The notes under the pieces: model-generated | What the model saw: the letters and a program-made list of their open reading frames with translations, nothing else | What the model was told of the DNA's origin: nothing | Databases searched by the model: none | Position numbers and translations under genes: made by a program | Shown: positions 21,080-32,005 of the stretch, piece after piece | Numbering within the stretch: the stretch's first letter is position 1 | How the letters are laid out: every line of letters begins with the position of its first letter | DNA from: Hirundichthys speculiger | Lineage: Eukaryota > Chordata > Actinopteri > Beloniformes > Exocoetidae | Direction: 5' to 3' | Length of the DNA stretch: 64,000 nt | Assembly (NCBI GenBank): GCA_018398805.1 | Contig: JAGFBZ010003012.1 | Coordinates: forward strand, 45,436 to 109,435

Positions 21080-23455
21080 TGTAGAGGAGAGTGAGGTAAT
21101 GTGAGATGTTTATTTTACACCCCCCCCCCTCCCCCACCAAGCAAGCTAAATTGATGTATGTTGTTTAAATTTTACTATTAATGTATATTAGTTTACCAAT
21201 AATTAGTGAATCCTAGTGAGGCAATTGTACAACACTTAAAGCACTTGACAATCGGACAAGAGTGAAAATGGATTTAATCTCCATTTGTATACAAGCAGAG
21301 AACAGTCAGGTACTCACAACAGCACAGACAGCCGCTGTCAGCACAAGACAATGAATCAAAGGAAATGCAGTCATTCTTAAACACTTGTTTATCAATATGT
21401 TGAGCCTTGAGCTAAATTCCCCCCGACAGCTAGTGTCTCAAAAATCATGCCATGGCACCTGAGCAATATCCCACATTAGATTAGATTTTCTACATTGGAT
21501 ATTAATATCACTGAGAAACAGGCCATGGAGACCTAACCCTATTTTTAATACAACAACGTATCTATAAAATTAACACATTTCCCATTAATTACGGATGTTT
21601 CCTAAGAATGAAAACAATCAGAACGATGTACTGGAATGTAATTTCATTGTGCTGGGACGCTGGCTCAGTAGCAAATAAAGTCTCCTTGATCCTTGTTTTA
21701 AAAAAAGTGGTCAAGTGTCTCATTTTACCCCAGCTATGGGTAAACTGAGACAAAGTCAAGATTTCAAGGGGATAAAGTGACCCTGCTAGGGGTAAAATGA
21801 TCCACTTATTTTTTCCCCACTCTGAAGGTAACCGAACAAACACAAATACAACAAAATATCATTCAAAATGTTTTATTCACCATTCAAACGAGAGAAAAGA
21901 ACCATTTTCACAGTAGGGGAACTCAGATTAGGACACCTCTCACTCTGGAAAGAATGGCAGGACCTCGCTCAAGCTCCTGCTAGCCACCGGAGGACCACGC
22001 TGGAGGGGCTGGATGAGGATCAGGCTGGGGGCTGCTGCTGCTACTACTGCACTAAAGGTTCAGTAGTAGCAGCAGCCAACAGATGCTCTCAATAAGTAGC
22101 TGGTTATTATATTATTAGAAGCTACACGTGTCATTCTTGCGTGTGTATCGTGTATCTTACCTGCTGAGGCCTTTGTACTGTATAGATACCTGTTTTATCC
22201 ACATTGAAAATCATGTGTGGGGGGGAATTTATGTCTGTTAAAGATAAGGAGAACGGGAATCCAAACTACTTAATCTTAGAGATAAAGCCCAAATAAAACA
22301 TATGCAGTGGAAGAATTTATTCTCTCACCTGTCCATGACTACTGCCAGATTATCAAAGAACTCCCCAACAGTCGTTCTTTTAAAGGCAGTGCCCCTTCCG
22401 AGGGATGTTGCTTCTGGAGTTTGGACAGAAAGATGGCAACATGCTAGGATGCTGTGAAACCACTCTTGACCTTTAGACAGTCCATCATTGAAAGAATTAG
22501 CCTTGTGGGAAATTAGCCTTAGTTACCATAGGAAATCATATGATGTCTTGCACACCCCGGCTTACCTGCACACTGCATCTCTAAGTTGGCAGGCATAAGA
22601 ACATGGTTCTTTTCTGTGTATTCAAATGCCAGTGTGCAGCACTTAGCTGGAGAGAGGCTATGGGACTGTTCAGTGAGTTCTTTCAAGTGCTTGAAAAGTT
22701 CTTCCTCCATCTCATCAGTAAAAATTCTCTTTGCCTGAGCCACTGCACCCCTGGCTACTGTAAGAACTTCCCCCTCTCCTTTTTCCTTATAAATCTTAGG
22801 TGGCTTGACTTGTCAACATTTCGATCCCTTGAAACACCTCTTAAAGACTTCTTTTGCTCCATGACCTCAGTGGCTGCTCTTTCCATCTGTTCAAGGGAGG
22901 TTTTGCCCCAGGTTGTCTTCCTGTTGTATTTTCTTGGCATGATAGATTTTTCAAACTGTTTAAGACATAAAAAAACAAAAGTTACTTTTTGTCTTACTTT
23001 GCCTTGGGGGGGGTAAGACAGTGAGACAGTGAGACAGTGTCTTACTTTGCCCCATGGCAATTGTCTCATTTTAACCGACCACCACTTTAAAACAACAAAT
23101 AAAAACAACCTCTGCACAATTCAGGCAAATCTTTAGCTGGCAGCATCACATCATTTTAAAAGTTGATAGTTCCACAATATATGGGATATGAGTTTGTCCG
23201 CTTGAATCAATTACCTTTAGCACCAGAGGTAATTATGTTGAAAACCGAAAAATTTACTTTTACATCCCAAAAATATATTTTTGTACAAAACACATGCTTA
23301 CCACAGCACAATGGAGTCACGTTCTTCATGGTCAAGGTGAAATGGATTGACCTTGAAAATTAATTGCTTAAATGACCACAGGTGTGTTCTATTACTTAGA
23401 TACAGGGGGTGTCTCACATTACCTAACGTCTCACAATACCCCATTCTCCCCTATG
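21080..23455 (-). mobile_element. Pogo/Tigger-like DNA transposon remnant
   Basis: Degenerate inverted ends (tagaggagagtgaggtaatg at 21080, and tagacataggggagaatggg when the right end is reverse-complemented) surround a minus-strand transposase start at 22940: MPRKYNRKTTWGKTSLEQME then RAATEVMEQKKSLRGVSRD. This is the Psq-type helix-turn-helix N-terminus of pogo transposases. After a frameshift near 22760 the CENP-B-like second half continues (FTDEMEEELFKHLKELTEQS). No DDE catalytic domain is recognisable toward 21100, so the element is inactive. A poly-C run lies at 21121-21136 and an imperfect CTG/CAG hairpin at about 22030-22077. Confidence 0.7.
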
Positions 23456-23465
23456 TCTACACTAA

Positions 23466-24674
23466 GGGCCTGATTTACTAAGATCCTAAATAAAGAGTAC
23501 TAAATTGCGTGTGCACTGAAAAAGTTTGCGCGTGCTGTTGTTGTGTGTTTTGCGGGTGATCAACTAAGAATGCTCGCGCAATTGATAACGGGTGCAAACC
23601 GCAGTATTTAAATGGGGTGTTGCGTGTCTTACGGTTTGCGCCATGGAGAGTCTGGATGGAAAGCAGGATAGACGGAAGCGCAAAATGAAATTTGACGAGT
23701 TGGAGTTAGAGATATTAGTGGAAGAGGCAAATAAACACATTCATGAACTACAGCAAAGAAATTTAAACATCACCAAAAGAAACGCAATATGGGAGAAAAT
23801 CTGCGATAGAATAAAGGCAGTTGGTAAAACAAAAAGAATGGCAGATGAGGTTAAAAGAAGGTGGCAAGATATAAGGCGAAGAACTAAAGAAAAAGTGGCC
23901 TTTAATAAAACTTCGGCAAACAAGACAGGTGGAGGGCCTGCGGAAGAGATGCCTCTAACCAGCATTGAGGAGCAGGTGCAGCTCACCTTCTGCGAGGAGC
24001 AGGTAACTGGGATACGGGGTATGACACGCTAGAGCCAACTGCAGAACAAGGTAGGCGCACAAAAAGAAACACTTTTTTCTCCATGAAAACACGTGATTTA
24101 TTTATTATCACAAATAAAAAAATGAATGTGCCTCCTGTGGCAACCTTTTGCTGAATAATACTCGATTTAACTTTAAAATAAAATATTTCTCCTTTTGTTT
24201 TGTTTCTCCTAAGTTTCAACTATCTGGTTTTCATTCATTCCAAACAAATTTACACGAGTCCGAAAGACTCTCTCTCTGCGTATTCTTTGATTTTGGCGAT
24301 GTCGCCTCCTTGCCACAATAACAGCAGCCATCGGTGCGTAATGCTGGGCAGATTAGCACCATCCTTTCGAACGTATTAAATACAGACGCAATCACAATCC
24401 CCGCAAATACTTTCAGGGTTGGTAAATCTCATTGCGTGTGGTAAATGAACCTATTTGCATTTTCCCCTCCCAGTATTTAGCGCTTTCTGGCGGGTACGCC
24501 CCATATTGATTATTCATCAGGGCAAAAGTACTAAATGAACAGCGTGTGCTATTTTGCTCATTTGAGAGGCGCAGTCCTCTTTGCACGCTGTTAGATCAGC
24601 TTGCACATTGGTTTGCGGGTGGTGTCAAGTTTGCACACGTTTTTACGCACGCAAACCTTTAGTAAATCAGGCCC
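23466..24674 (+). mobile_element. PIF/Harbinger-type element with TAA target duplication
   Basis: It has perfect 16-bp terminal inverted repeats, gggcctgatttactaa, and flanking taa duplications (23463-23465 and 24675-24677), the hallmark of PIF/Harbinger insertion at TWA. At 1,209 bp it carries only the Myb-like accessory gene (23643-24032) and no DDE nuclease, so it would depend on an autonomous relative. Confidence 0.9.
23643..24032 (+). CDS. Harbinger Myb/SANT-like DNA-binding protein
   Basis: A 129-residue frame starting at the ATG in a strong context (gccATGG). An earlier in-frame ATG at 23592 exists, but it lies in the terminal region and adds a non-conserved stretch. Residues 10-85 form a Myb/SANT-like trihelical domain: KMKFDELELEILVEEANKH, then RNAIWEKICDRIKAVG and VKRRWQDIRRRTKEKV. 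In Harbinger transposons such a protein binds the transposase and the element ends and helps bring the nuclease to DNA. The C-terminus is short. The sequence gagcag|gtaact near 24002 looks like a splice donor, so the real product may continue in a downstream exon. The frame is intact, which suggests a comparatively young element. Confidence 0.75.
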   Translation: MESLDGKQDRRKRKMKFDELELEILVEEANKHIHELQQRNLNITKRNAIWEKICDRIKAVGKTKRMADEVKRRWQDIRRRTKEKVAFNKTSANKTGGGPAEEMPLTSIEEQVQLTFCEEQVTGIRGMTR

Positions 24675-24677
24675 TAA

Positions 24678-25143
24678 GAATTATTTTTGAGAAACGGAAG
24701 TGACTCATTCGAAAACTGTAATGGTGTATTAGTGGTGTGGTCTCAACGCACATGGAAAAGCCACCATTTTGTGACTAGATATGCTGTTCTACACAACAAG
24801 CATGTACCAATGAACTTTACTTTTGAATTTTTAATAATGAATTAAATAATTTTATTTAATGCCAGCCTAAGTTTGTTTGGGGGCAATTATTGGATTGATG
24901 AAGCTGGTTTTAATTTTTTTTTAAATATTTGATGGGAATTGTTGACCTTGTGAATGTATGGATGTGAACATTTGTATTTAAAAACGGACTTGTACATTGA
25001 GGAACTATAAGTTAATTTTTGACCAATTTGTGTGTGGTTATTAGTCTATATCAGTAAGTTAAGTTAGAAATGTTACTTGAATGTGTTTCAACAAGTTTTG
25101 AGTCTCATATATTGCTATAAAATATGACAGTTTAACAGAGTAC
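24678..25143. other. Intronic sequence; nothing recognised
   Basis: AT-rich sequence without repeat termini or coding signal. Confidence 0.5.
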
Positions 25144-25291
25144 CGTATTGGCCCGACTATAGGATGCTATTTTATTCTAGAAATCATATTCTCAAAAATG
25201 GGGTCATATTATAATCGAGGTCTAGACTTTTCTATTGACATTACACATCTGCGCTGCTCGATGGAGCTGAAACCAAAGTAACCAGTAAGCA

Positions 25292-25333
<42 letters not shown>
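25144..25333. repeat. Dispersed repeat fragment followed by (AAT)n microsatellite
   Basis: Bases 25144-25292 match 9217-9345 in the same orientation (shared ttctcaaaaatgggg and aagtaaccagtaagc-type segments). An (aataat)n microsatellite follows at about 25291-25333. Confidence 0.65.
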
Positions 25334-25437
25334 CAGAAACTAGAAAATTCCGGAGAAATTTTGATATGTGCATGCCCGCTTGCAGCACATTTATTGTCTG
25401 TGTGTCTGTTATTGTCTGTGTGTCTGTTATTGTCTTG

Positions 25438-25476
25438 AGTAAAATGGCCCTCTGCTTCGCAGAGGGCCATTTTACT
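25438..25476. repeat. Perfect 18-bp inverted repeat (hairpin)
   Basis: agtaaaatggccctctgc is followed by a 3-base spacer (ttc) and its exact reverse complement. It lies between two direct near-copies of a segment containing gaaaatt(c/t)cggagaaatttt (about 25340 and 25490). Confidence 0.85.
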
Positions 25477-25572
25477 GCATAACAATAACCAGAAAATTTC
25501 GGAGAAATTTTGAGGTGTGGCCAATTAAGCCGCCCGTCAGCGGATAACCTGATAGAAGACTTCTGGGATATT

Positions 25573-25740
25573 GACCTTCTGGGCCAACATCAGTGTGTGA
25601 CCTCAGAAATGCACTTCTGGAAGAATGGTCAAAAATCCCCAATAAACACACTTCCTAGAAGTGTTTAAGCTGTTCATGCTGCAAAGGGTGGAGCCACATC
25701 ATATTGATTAGGAATGGGATGAACTAAAGCTCATATGTGA
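25573..25740 (+). mobile_element. Tc1-type transposon 3' fragment
   Basis: The sequence from ccaacatcagtgtgtgacct to ctcatatgtgagtcaaggc matches the 3' coding and UTR end of the Tc1 copy at 19203-19886. It lacks the terminal about 30 bp, which are replaced by the foldback arm. Confidence 0.75.
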
Positions 25741-25749
25741 GTCAAGGCT

Positions 25750-28627
25750 GTGATAATTCTCGTAATATATCATATACTGTGCCTGAAGAACAGGCAGAAA
25801 AGGGCGGGGCTTCAGGGGAGGCAGTCACATGTGCGGCTCCTCCTGCGTGTGTATGTGTGTCTGTGAGTTTTGGAGAGAAACAGCCAGCGACCCCCTAATT
25901 ACACTGTGTCCAGTCAGTCCAAACCTGGATTTTTGTGTCCGAACAAACAGCTGTAATTCAAAAGCTGAATAAGTTTTTGAAAAAATTCTTGAACTGTGAG
26001 CGCCACAAGGCTTTCAGCTACGCGGTGATATATATTTTATTTCATAAATGTTTTCCGTTTTTAAACTAGAGCAGTTTTAAAAAGTATAAATTTCCCCTTT
26101 GGAGCAGTAGGCTGTTGATTCTGTCAAAGTCCGATTTTCCATGTCCCGAACAAACTGCTCTAATTCAAAAACCGAATAAGTTTTTGAAAAACTTTTTGAA
26201 CCGTGAGCGCCACAAGGCTTTCAGCATTACAGGGATATATTTCTTGTTTCGCAAATAGCTACGGTTTTTAAATGACGGCAGTTTAAAAATATGAAACTTT
26301 TTCCTGTCAGACGTGACTTTTGAAAAATTTCCCCATAGAAATATATAGGAGCCAGGAAGGACCACCTTGAACTCTAGGTTGATTTGACGGAAAACTAAAC
26401 ACTACACAGACACAGAAGTCACATCATCTGAAAGAGGACAAAAATGCCTACGTTTTGATGTATAATTTATGTAGGTTGAGCAAAAGGGGTGGACGTGAAA
26501 AAGGAAAAGGCAGTTTTAATTTTTTTTTTCTTCTCTCCTCGGAGCTAGAGTGCGTGATGACATCACTAGAGTGAGGAAGGTTTTTTGAAGATCTTGTAAA
26601 AATCATAAAACGTAAATCGCGATTTCTGAAAGACCGTAAATCACAACAATACACGGCTTCAGTATGTCATAGGTCAAAGTCTTGTGACCCGTTTAAACTT
26701 CGAATGGTGTCTCTGTGATGAACTATGGCTGAGCTATAGAGCTCCAAAGAGGGCTGGGTTTGAGCTGATTTGAGCAGATTTGCTCGGAATCCGGCAAAAT
26801 CCCATTCATTCCTATGGGACGATTTTCGCCGTTTTTGGCGTCTAGCGTCGCCACGGTAACACTTTTGACGGAGAAAAGTAATAGCACACATCGCACGGTC
26901 GAGACCTACGTTTTGATATATTTCATGCATGTGTGCACCTTACGGTTATGCCCCTATTAATGGACGAAAAATGATGCGGAATAATAAGAAAAAAAGGGAA
27001 ACCCATCCTGGATACTAATAATACGCCTTCAAAAACGCGTTTTTTGTCGTTTTTGTGTTCCTGTTTCTCTTTTTTCTTCTTCTTCTTCTTCATCTTCTTC
27101 CGTACATTTTTTTGTCCGCTAACTACTTTTGCATACTTTGTGCGATTTCTTCCATTCTTGTCCTTGTTCCTTCGATATCTTTTTGTGTTTTAAATATTTA
27201 TACTTTTTAAAATATTTTACTTTTATTCAAATATTTGTGCCATTGGAAATGCATGGGGAGCTCTTCAAATCTTAAAACTTTGTGCTCTTTCACAGCTTAC
27301 TACTTCAGCATACTTTCACCGAGAGAAACCATTCAAATTTTAAAATGTTCACAAAAGATTAGACTATTCTTGTTTGATGCCATTTTTTAAAATGTTTTAC
27401 CGTTTTTGAATTATGGCCGTTTAAGTTTTACCATTTTTTCAGATCTTCAGCTGCATTTACAGTGATGGAATGTTTACGTTTCAGAGTGTAAACAATCTGT
27501 TAGAGTGAGAGGCTCTCAAAGTTAAACCTTTTTTGTCTCTTCAAACTGCTCTTGCAGCCCATTTTGTGTCTGTGTGGCATTTAGTTTTCCATCAAATCAA
27601 CCTAGAGTTCAAAGAAGTGCTTCACGGATCCATCCATCCATCTTCTATACCCTTGAAGGGTCACGGGGATCTGCTGGAGCCTATCCCAGCCATCTACGGG
27701 CGAAAGGGTACACCCTGGACAAGTCGCTAGTCCATCGCAGGGCCACACAACCATTCACACCTATGGGCAATTTAGAATTATCAATTAACCTAACAAGCAT
27801 GTCTTTGGACTGTGGGAGGAAGCTGGAGTACCCGGAGGAAACCCACGCAAGCACGGGGAGAACATGCAAACTCCACACAGAAAGGCCCCGAGGTTCAATC
27901 CAAGACCCCCCCCCCCACTGCTGAGGTTCGAACCAGGAACCTTCTAGCTGTGAGGCAACAGTGCTAACCACTAAGCCACCGTGCTACCTTGCTCAACGGA
28001 TCCACTTTATTTCAATGGGGACAGTTCTGAATCCTCTCATCTGACAGGAAAATGTTTAATGTTTTCACACTGCTCTAATTTAAAAACCGTAGGCATTTGC
28101 CAAATAAAAAATATATCACTGTGTTCCAAAAAGCCTTGTGGCACTCAGGTTTAAAGAATTTTTTCAAAAACTTATTCAGTTTTTGAATTACAGCCATTTG
28201 TTCGGGACATAGAAATTCGGACTTTGACAGAATAGACAGGCTGCTGGTCCAGAGGATAAATTTATACTTTTTTTAAACTGCTCTAATTTAAAAACGGAAA
28301 ACATTGACGAAATAAAAAAATATATCAATGCGATCCTGAAAGCCTTGTGGCGCTTCTGGTTCAAGAATTTTTTCAAAAACGTATTCAGCTTTTGAATTAC
28401 AGCCATTTGTTTGGGACATAGAAATCCAGATTTGGACTGACAGGAGAGAGTGGATCTGCAGTTCTCCATCTGTGTCTGTCTTGATCTCAGACACACACAC
28501 ACCTGCCTGCAGCAGCGGCACCTGTGACTGCCGGGCTGGGGAAGTACCGCCCCCCCTGAAGCTCCGCCCCTGCCTGCATGTTAATCACCCACAGTATATA
28601 AAATATTATAAGAATGTGACTGATAAT
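25750..28627. mobile_element. Long-inverted-repeat (foldback) element
   Basis: Left arm about 25750-26420, right arm about 27560-28627 (after removing a V-SINE). Landmarks pair in inverted order: atatactgtg at the outer edges, a segment like ggcggggcttcaggggaggc, then gcgccacaaggctttcag and its inverse ctgaaagccttgtggcgc, and innermost ttagttttccgtcaaatc with its inverse. Each arm contains an internal duplication of a segment of about 200 bp built around aattcaaaaactgaataagt. The loop of about 1.1 kb (26420-27560) has no recognisable transposase. Long-arm structures of this kind suggest a foldback or long-TIR DNA transposon, or an inverted segmental duplication. Confidence 0.65.
27633..27995 (-). 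mobile_element. V-SINE-like SINE inside the foldback right arm
   Basis: Minus-strand copy with a tail of ccatc repeats, ggtcacggggatctgctgga, and a tRNA-like head at the right. It is flanked by the 9-bp duplication acggatcca (27624-27632 and 27996-28004). A poly-C run lies at about 27907-27915. Confidence 0.88.
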
Positions 28628-29450
28628 AGCATACATCAAAATACGTGTTTGACACTGTTAACCAGTCTTTCTCATGCCCCATTCACAGACTGTGGTCAGC
28701 ATGAAAACAAACATACACTATATTGCCAAAAGTATTGGGACACCTGCCTTGACTCACATATGAGCTTTAGTTCATCTCATTCCTAATCAATATGATGTGG
28801 CTCCACCCTTTGCAGCCTAAAGCTTCAACTCTTCTGGTAAGGCTGTCCACAAGGTTTAGGAGTATGTTTATGGGGATTTTTGACCATTGATCTAGAAGTG
28901 CATTTGTGAGGTCATACACTGATGTTGGACCAGAAGGTCTGGTTCCAGACTTAAAAAAATCGGGATTTTGATTGAAATGACAGTGGAGCTGCAGTTCTGT
29001 CTCTGTCTTTGTTTCTCTCGACCACACAACTGCATGTTAATCATTAGCTGCGAGCTCATTCCTTTGCTTATCCAGCTCATTCTCCTTTATTTTCACAGGT
29101 AATCACATACTTTAAAGTGCGTGGTGACACTGTTAACCAGCCTTTGTAATGTCATTTTGGATGTGATGGCAGGCTGCAGCTCCAGAGTACAGACAGCTTA
29201 GTGTCAGTTGGTTCACAAGTCTATCTCTCTCTCTCGCTCGACCACACACCTGCATGTAAAAGGGGAGAGGTCATTCCTTTGCTTATCCAGCTCATCCTCC
29301 TTTATTTTTACAGGTAATCACATACATCAAAATAGGTGTTTGACTCTGTTAACCAGCCTTTCTCACGCCACGTTCTCAGACGGTGGTCAGCATGAAAACA
29401 AACACACTCAATTGCCAAAAATATTCAGACACCTGCCTTGACTGCTGCTG
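28440..29450 (+). repeat. Three diverged tandem copies of a segment of about 300 bp
   Basis: Related blocks begin near 28440, 28960 and 29165. Each has a (c/t)-rich run (tctgtgtctgtcttgatctc and similar), then cacacctgcatgt-type sequence. The last two share tcattcctttgcttatccag and acaggtaatcacatac, and all share gtttgac(a/t)ctgttaaccag-type sequence. The first and third also share ggtcagcatgaaaacaaaca before a Tc1-like terminus. Confidence 0.6.
28716..28950 (-). mobile_element. Tc1-type transposon 3' fragment, inverted relative to 25573-25740
   Basis: Starts at the inverted terminus cactatattgccaaaagtat and runs through cctaatcaatatgatgtggc to gatgttggaccagaaggtct. It belongs to the same subfamily as 25573-25740 (shared ggagccacatcatattgatt on opposite strands). 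Confidence 0.8.
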
Positions 29451-29539
29451 ACTCAGCAGTTGTGAGCATGATGCTAAGCTTCATTTTACATGCTGCTAAT
29501 TCTGCAGTTGTTTCCTTTGTGTGAGCTTCTCTTCCTTAA

Positions 29540-30810
29540 TTCCTGAATACAATTCAGCCTGCGTTGTTATGTGCGAAGCTCCATCAGTTCCAGGTGGATT
29601 CCTCCACAACCTCCTGGATTTATGACTACCTCACAAACAGACCACAGTTTGTGAGACTGAAAGGTTGTGTGTCTGAGATGGAGGTCAGCAGCATTGGAGC
29701 ACCACAAGAAACTGTTCTCTCACCATTTCTCTTCACACTCTACACCTCTGACTTCCAGTACAACTCTGAGTCCTGTCATCTGCAGAAATACTCCGATGAC
29801 TCTGCAGTTGTTGGGTGTATCAGCAACGGACAGGAAGCAGAGTACAAAGAACTGATCTGTCAGTTTGTGAACTGGTGCGGTAACAATCATCTCGTATAAA
29901 TACCAGCAAAACTAAGGAGATGACTGTCGACTTCAGGAGCAGCAAAAATCAACACAGCAGTGTTTCCATCCTGGGAAAGGAGGTGGGGGTGGTGGAGGAA
30001 TAGAAGTACCTTGGAGTTCAGCTTGACAACAGACTAGAGTGGAAATGCAACACAGAATACATCTACAAGAAAGGTCAGAGCAGACTCTACTTTTTAAGAA
30101 AGTTGAGATCTTTTAATGTCTGCACCAAGATGTTGCACATCTTCTATAGGTCTGTTGTTGAAAGTGCAATCAGCTTTGCAGCCATCTGCTGGGGCAGCAG
30201 CATCAGAACCAGAGACCTGAAGAGAATCAACAAACTGATCAGGAAAGCTGAATCTGTGCTGGGTGGAACTCTGGAGCCGCTGGAGCTGATTGTACAAAAA
30301 AGAAAGCTGCACAAGCTGATGAAGATGATGGAGGACTCTTCACACCCTCTCCATGAAGATGATGGAGGACTCTTCACACCCTCTCCATTAAGATGATGGA
30401 GGACTCTACACACCATCTCCATGAAGATGATGGAGGACTCTTCACACCCTCTCCCTGAAGATGACGGAGGACTCTTCACACCCTCTCCATGAAGATGATG
30501 GAGGACTCTTCACACCCTCTCCATGAAGATGATGGAGGACTCTTCACACCCTCTCCAAGAAGAGAGGCTTCCTCAGGTCCGTTGCAAGACGGAAAGATAC
30601 AGAAGATCATTCCTGCCAGCAGCCATCAGCCTCCACAATAAGACATAAAATCTACTATTATAATTATCAATAAATATTATTATAATTATGGCTGCAATAT
30701 TATTATTATTGCTGTCATTTATCTATTGTTGGAAAAAAAAAAGAGAAGAAGAGCCCTTGCTACAGTGTTGAATTTCCCTTATGGGATGAATAAAGTATTT
30801 TTCATTTCAT
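29540..30810 (+). mobile_element. Rex1/L2-like LINE, 5'-truncated, with near-complete 3' end
   Basis: The 29564-29899 frame encodes reverse transcriptase palm and thumb sequence: FQVDSSTTSWIYDYLTNRPQ, SIGAPQETVLSPFLFTLYTS and YSDDSAVVG, where the catalytic YxDD is present as YSDD. Frames after 29899 continue TSKTKEMTVDFRSS, QLDNRLEWKCNTEYIYKKGQ, RLYFLRKLRSFNVCTKMLHI and AICWGSSIRTRDLKRINKLI. Stops at about 29897 and 30003 break it. The 3' end reads gaatttcccttatgggatga then ataaagtatttttcattt, a typical tail. A 34-bp minisatellite (30319-30556) has expanded inside the C-terminal coding part. Confidence 0.82.
30319..30556 (+). repeat. 34-bp minisatellite, 7 copies
   Basis: Seven consecutive units starting atgaagatgatggaggactc and ending cacaccctctcc, with few substitutions. 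Because 34 is not a multiple of three, each added unit shifts the LINE reading frame. Confidence 0.92.
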
Positions 30811-31751
30811 TTTCTCACTGAGCTGTGGAGCTAAGATTGTTGCATTTAGCTTACTTCTTTTTGATTTGTCATTAGCTTTTAGGAAGTTTTTTTTTCCATG
30901 AACTCTTGTTGCTATTAACATTTTCTCTGAATTTAGCTGTCTTAGTTGTGTTTAGCATTTAGCTACATTAGCTTCAGTTCACATGTTTTAACTCTTGATA
31001 CATTCTGCAAAGATGTTCAGCTAGTGTGTAGTGTACTACTTTTTAAGATTCTTCAACTCATGTTTTTCAAAATATCAGTCCATTGTAATAAAGTAGTTTG
31101 ACTTTTTCCTCAATGTTATGCAAATTTTAGCAACTTACATTCTTCTGACAACTTTAACATTTCCTGTATGAAAATGTTCATCTCCTGCAGTTTATTTTTT
31201 GACTTCTGCTTTTAAATGTTGTGCTTTACCTTAATACATTTATGGGCGTTCATCACTAGATATCTATTCCAATTTAGGAATATTTTCCATCCTTCTACCT
31301 AAGCATCATTCAGCATGTTGGTCCCTTTGCTGTGTTTGACATGTTTTCTTGATTCAATACATTATGCTAAGAGATTTTGCTGAATTATGCTGTGTTCAAA
31401 GACTATTCAGTTGTTCAAATTCTTTATAAAATTCATGCTCTTCAAATGTATTTTTTACTTTTGAGCAGAGTTCAGGTCAAATTTTAGCTTAATGCATTCA
31501 CACCTACATTTTCGAAGGAAATGCATATTTTCTAGTTAATTTCAGCCTCCCTATCTGCCGTGCAAATCCAACCAAAGAAAAAATAAAAAAAATGTAAGTT
31601 GTGTTTCAGAGAGCTCCTAGTTTCCAATAGCTATTAAGAGTTTGGACCAAATCTGCCTATTATCTGCTATAATCTGCCCGTTGAACTTCAAATGATTGAT
31701 TAGCTCAGTCTTCACACAATCACACACTCATTTATAGGGTGTATCATATAC
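30811..31751. other. Intron 3, 5' segment; nothing recognised
   Basis: AT-rich sequence with recurrent (t)agc(t)ta-type words (gctaagattg, tttagctta, gcatttagctac), possibly a very old repeat. Confidence 0.45.
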
Positions 31752-31926
31752 CTTCTGTTGCTGATAGATGTCCATCAGAGGAGCTACCTGACAAGACTGA
31801 TGAGCCCCAAACACTTTGCACAGAGAACATGTAGGAACCTGACAGGTAAGACAGTAGATGTTCACCTTCTCACCCTCATGATCTAAACATGTTAACTGAG
31901 CAGGGGGTTGGGGAGGAAAGAGGGGG
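31752..31926 (-). CDS. MuRF-type TRIM ligase, coding exon 3 (B-box type 2)
   Basis: Exon 3 starts at ctctccag|CC, completes the split serine (residue 119) and encodes 58 more codons to residue 177. It carries a B-box 2 zinc-binding domain: CLDH, then [19 protein letters not shown] and [10 protein letters not shown], so the Cys/His ligand spacing is intact. It ends MDIYQQQK at AAG|GTATAT in phase 0. An alternative acceptor 31 bases further in (ctgctcag) would immediately create a TAA stop with the incoming phase, so the first acceptor is preferred. The short proline-rich stretch PPQPPAQ sits where mammalian MuRFs have the variable linker between the MuRF box and the B-box. Confidence 0.92.
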
Positions 31927-32005
31927 CTGGAGAGAAAAAAAAAAGTTCTATTAGTCTTTTTCAATTATTGTTCACTCCATGAGATTCCTGATTATGTCTC
32001 TCCAC

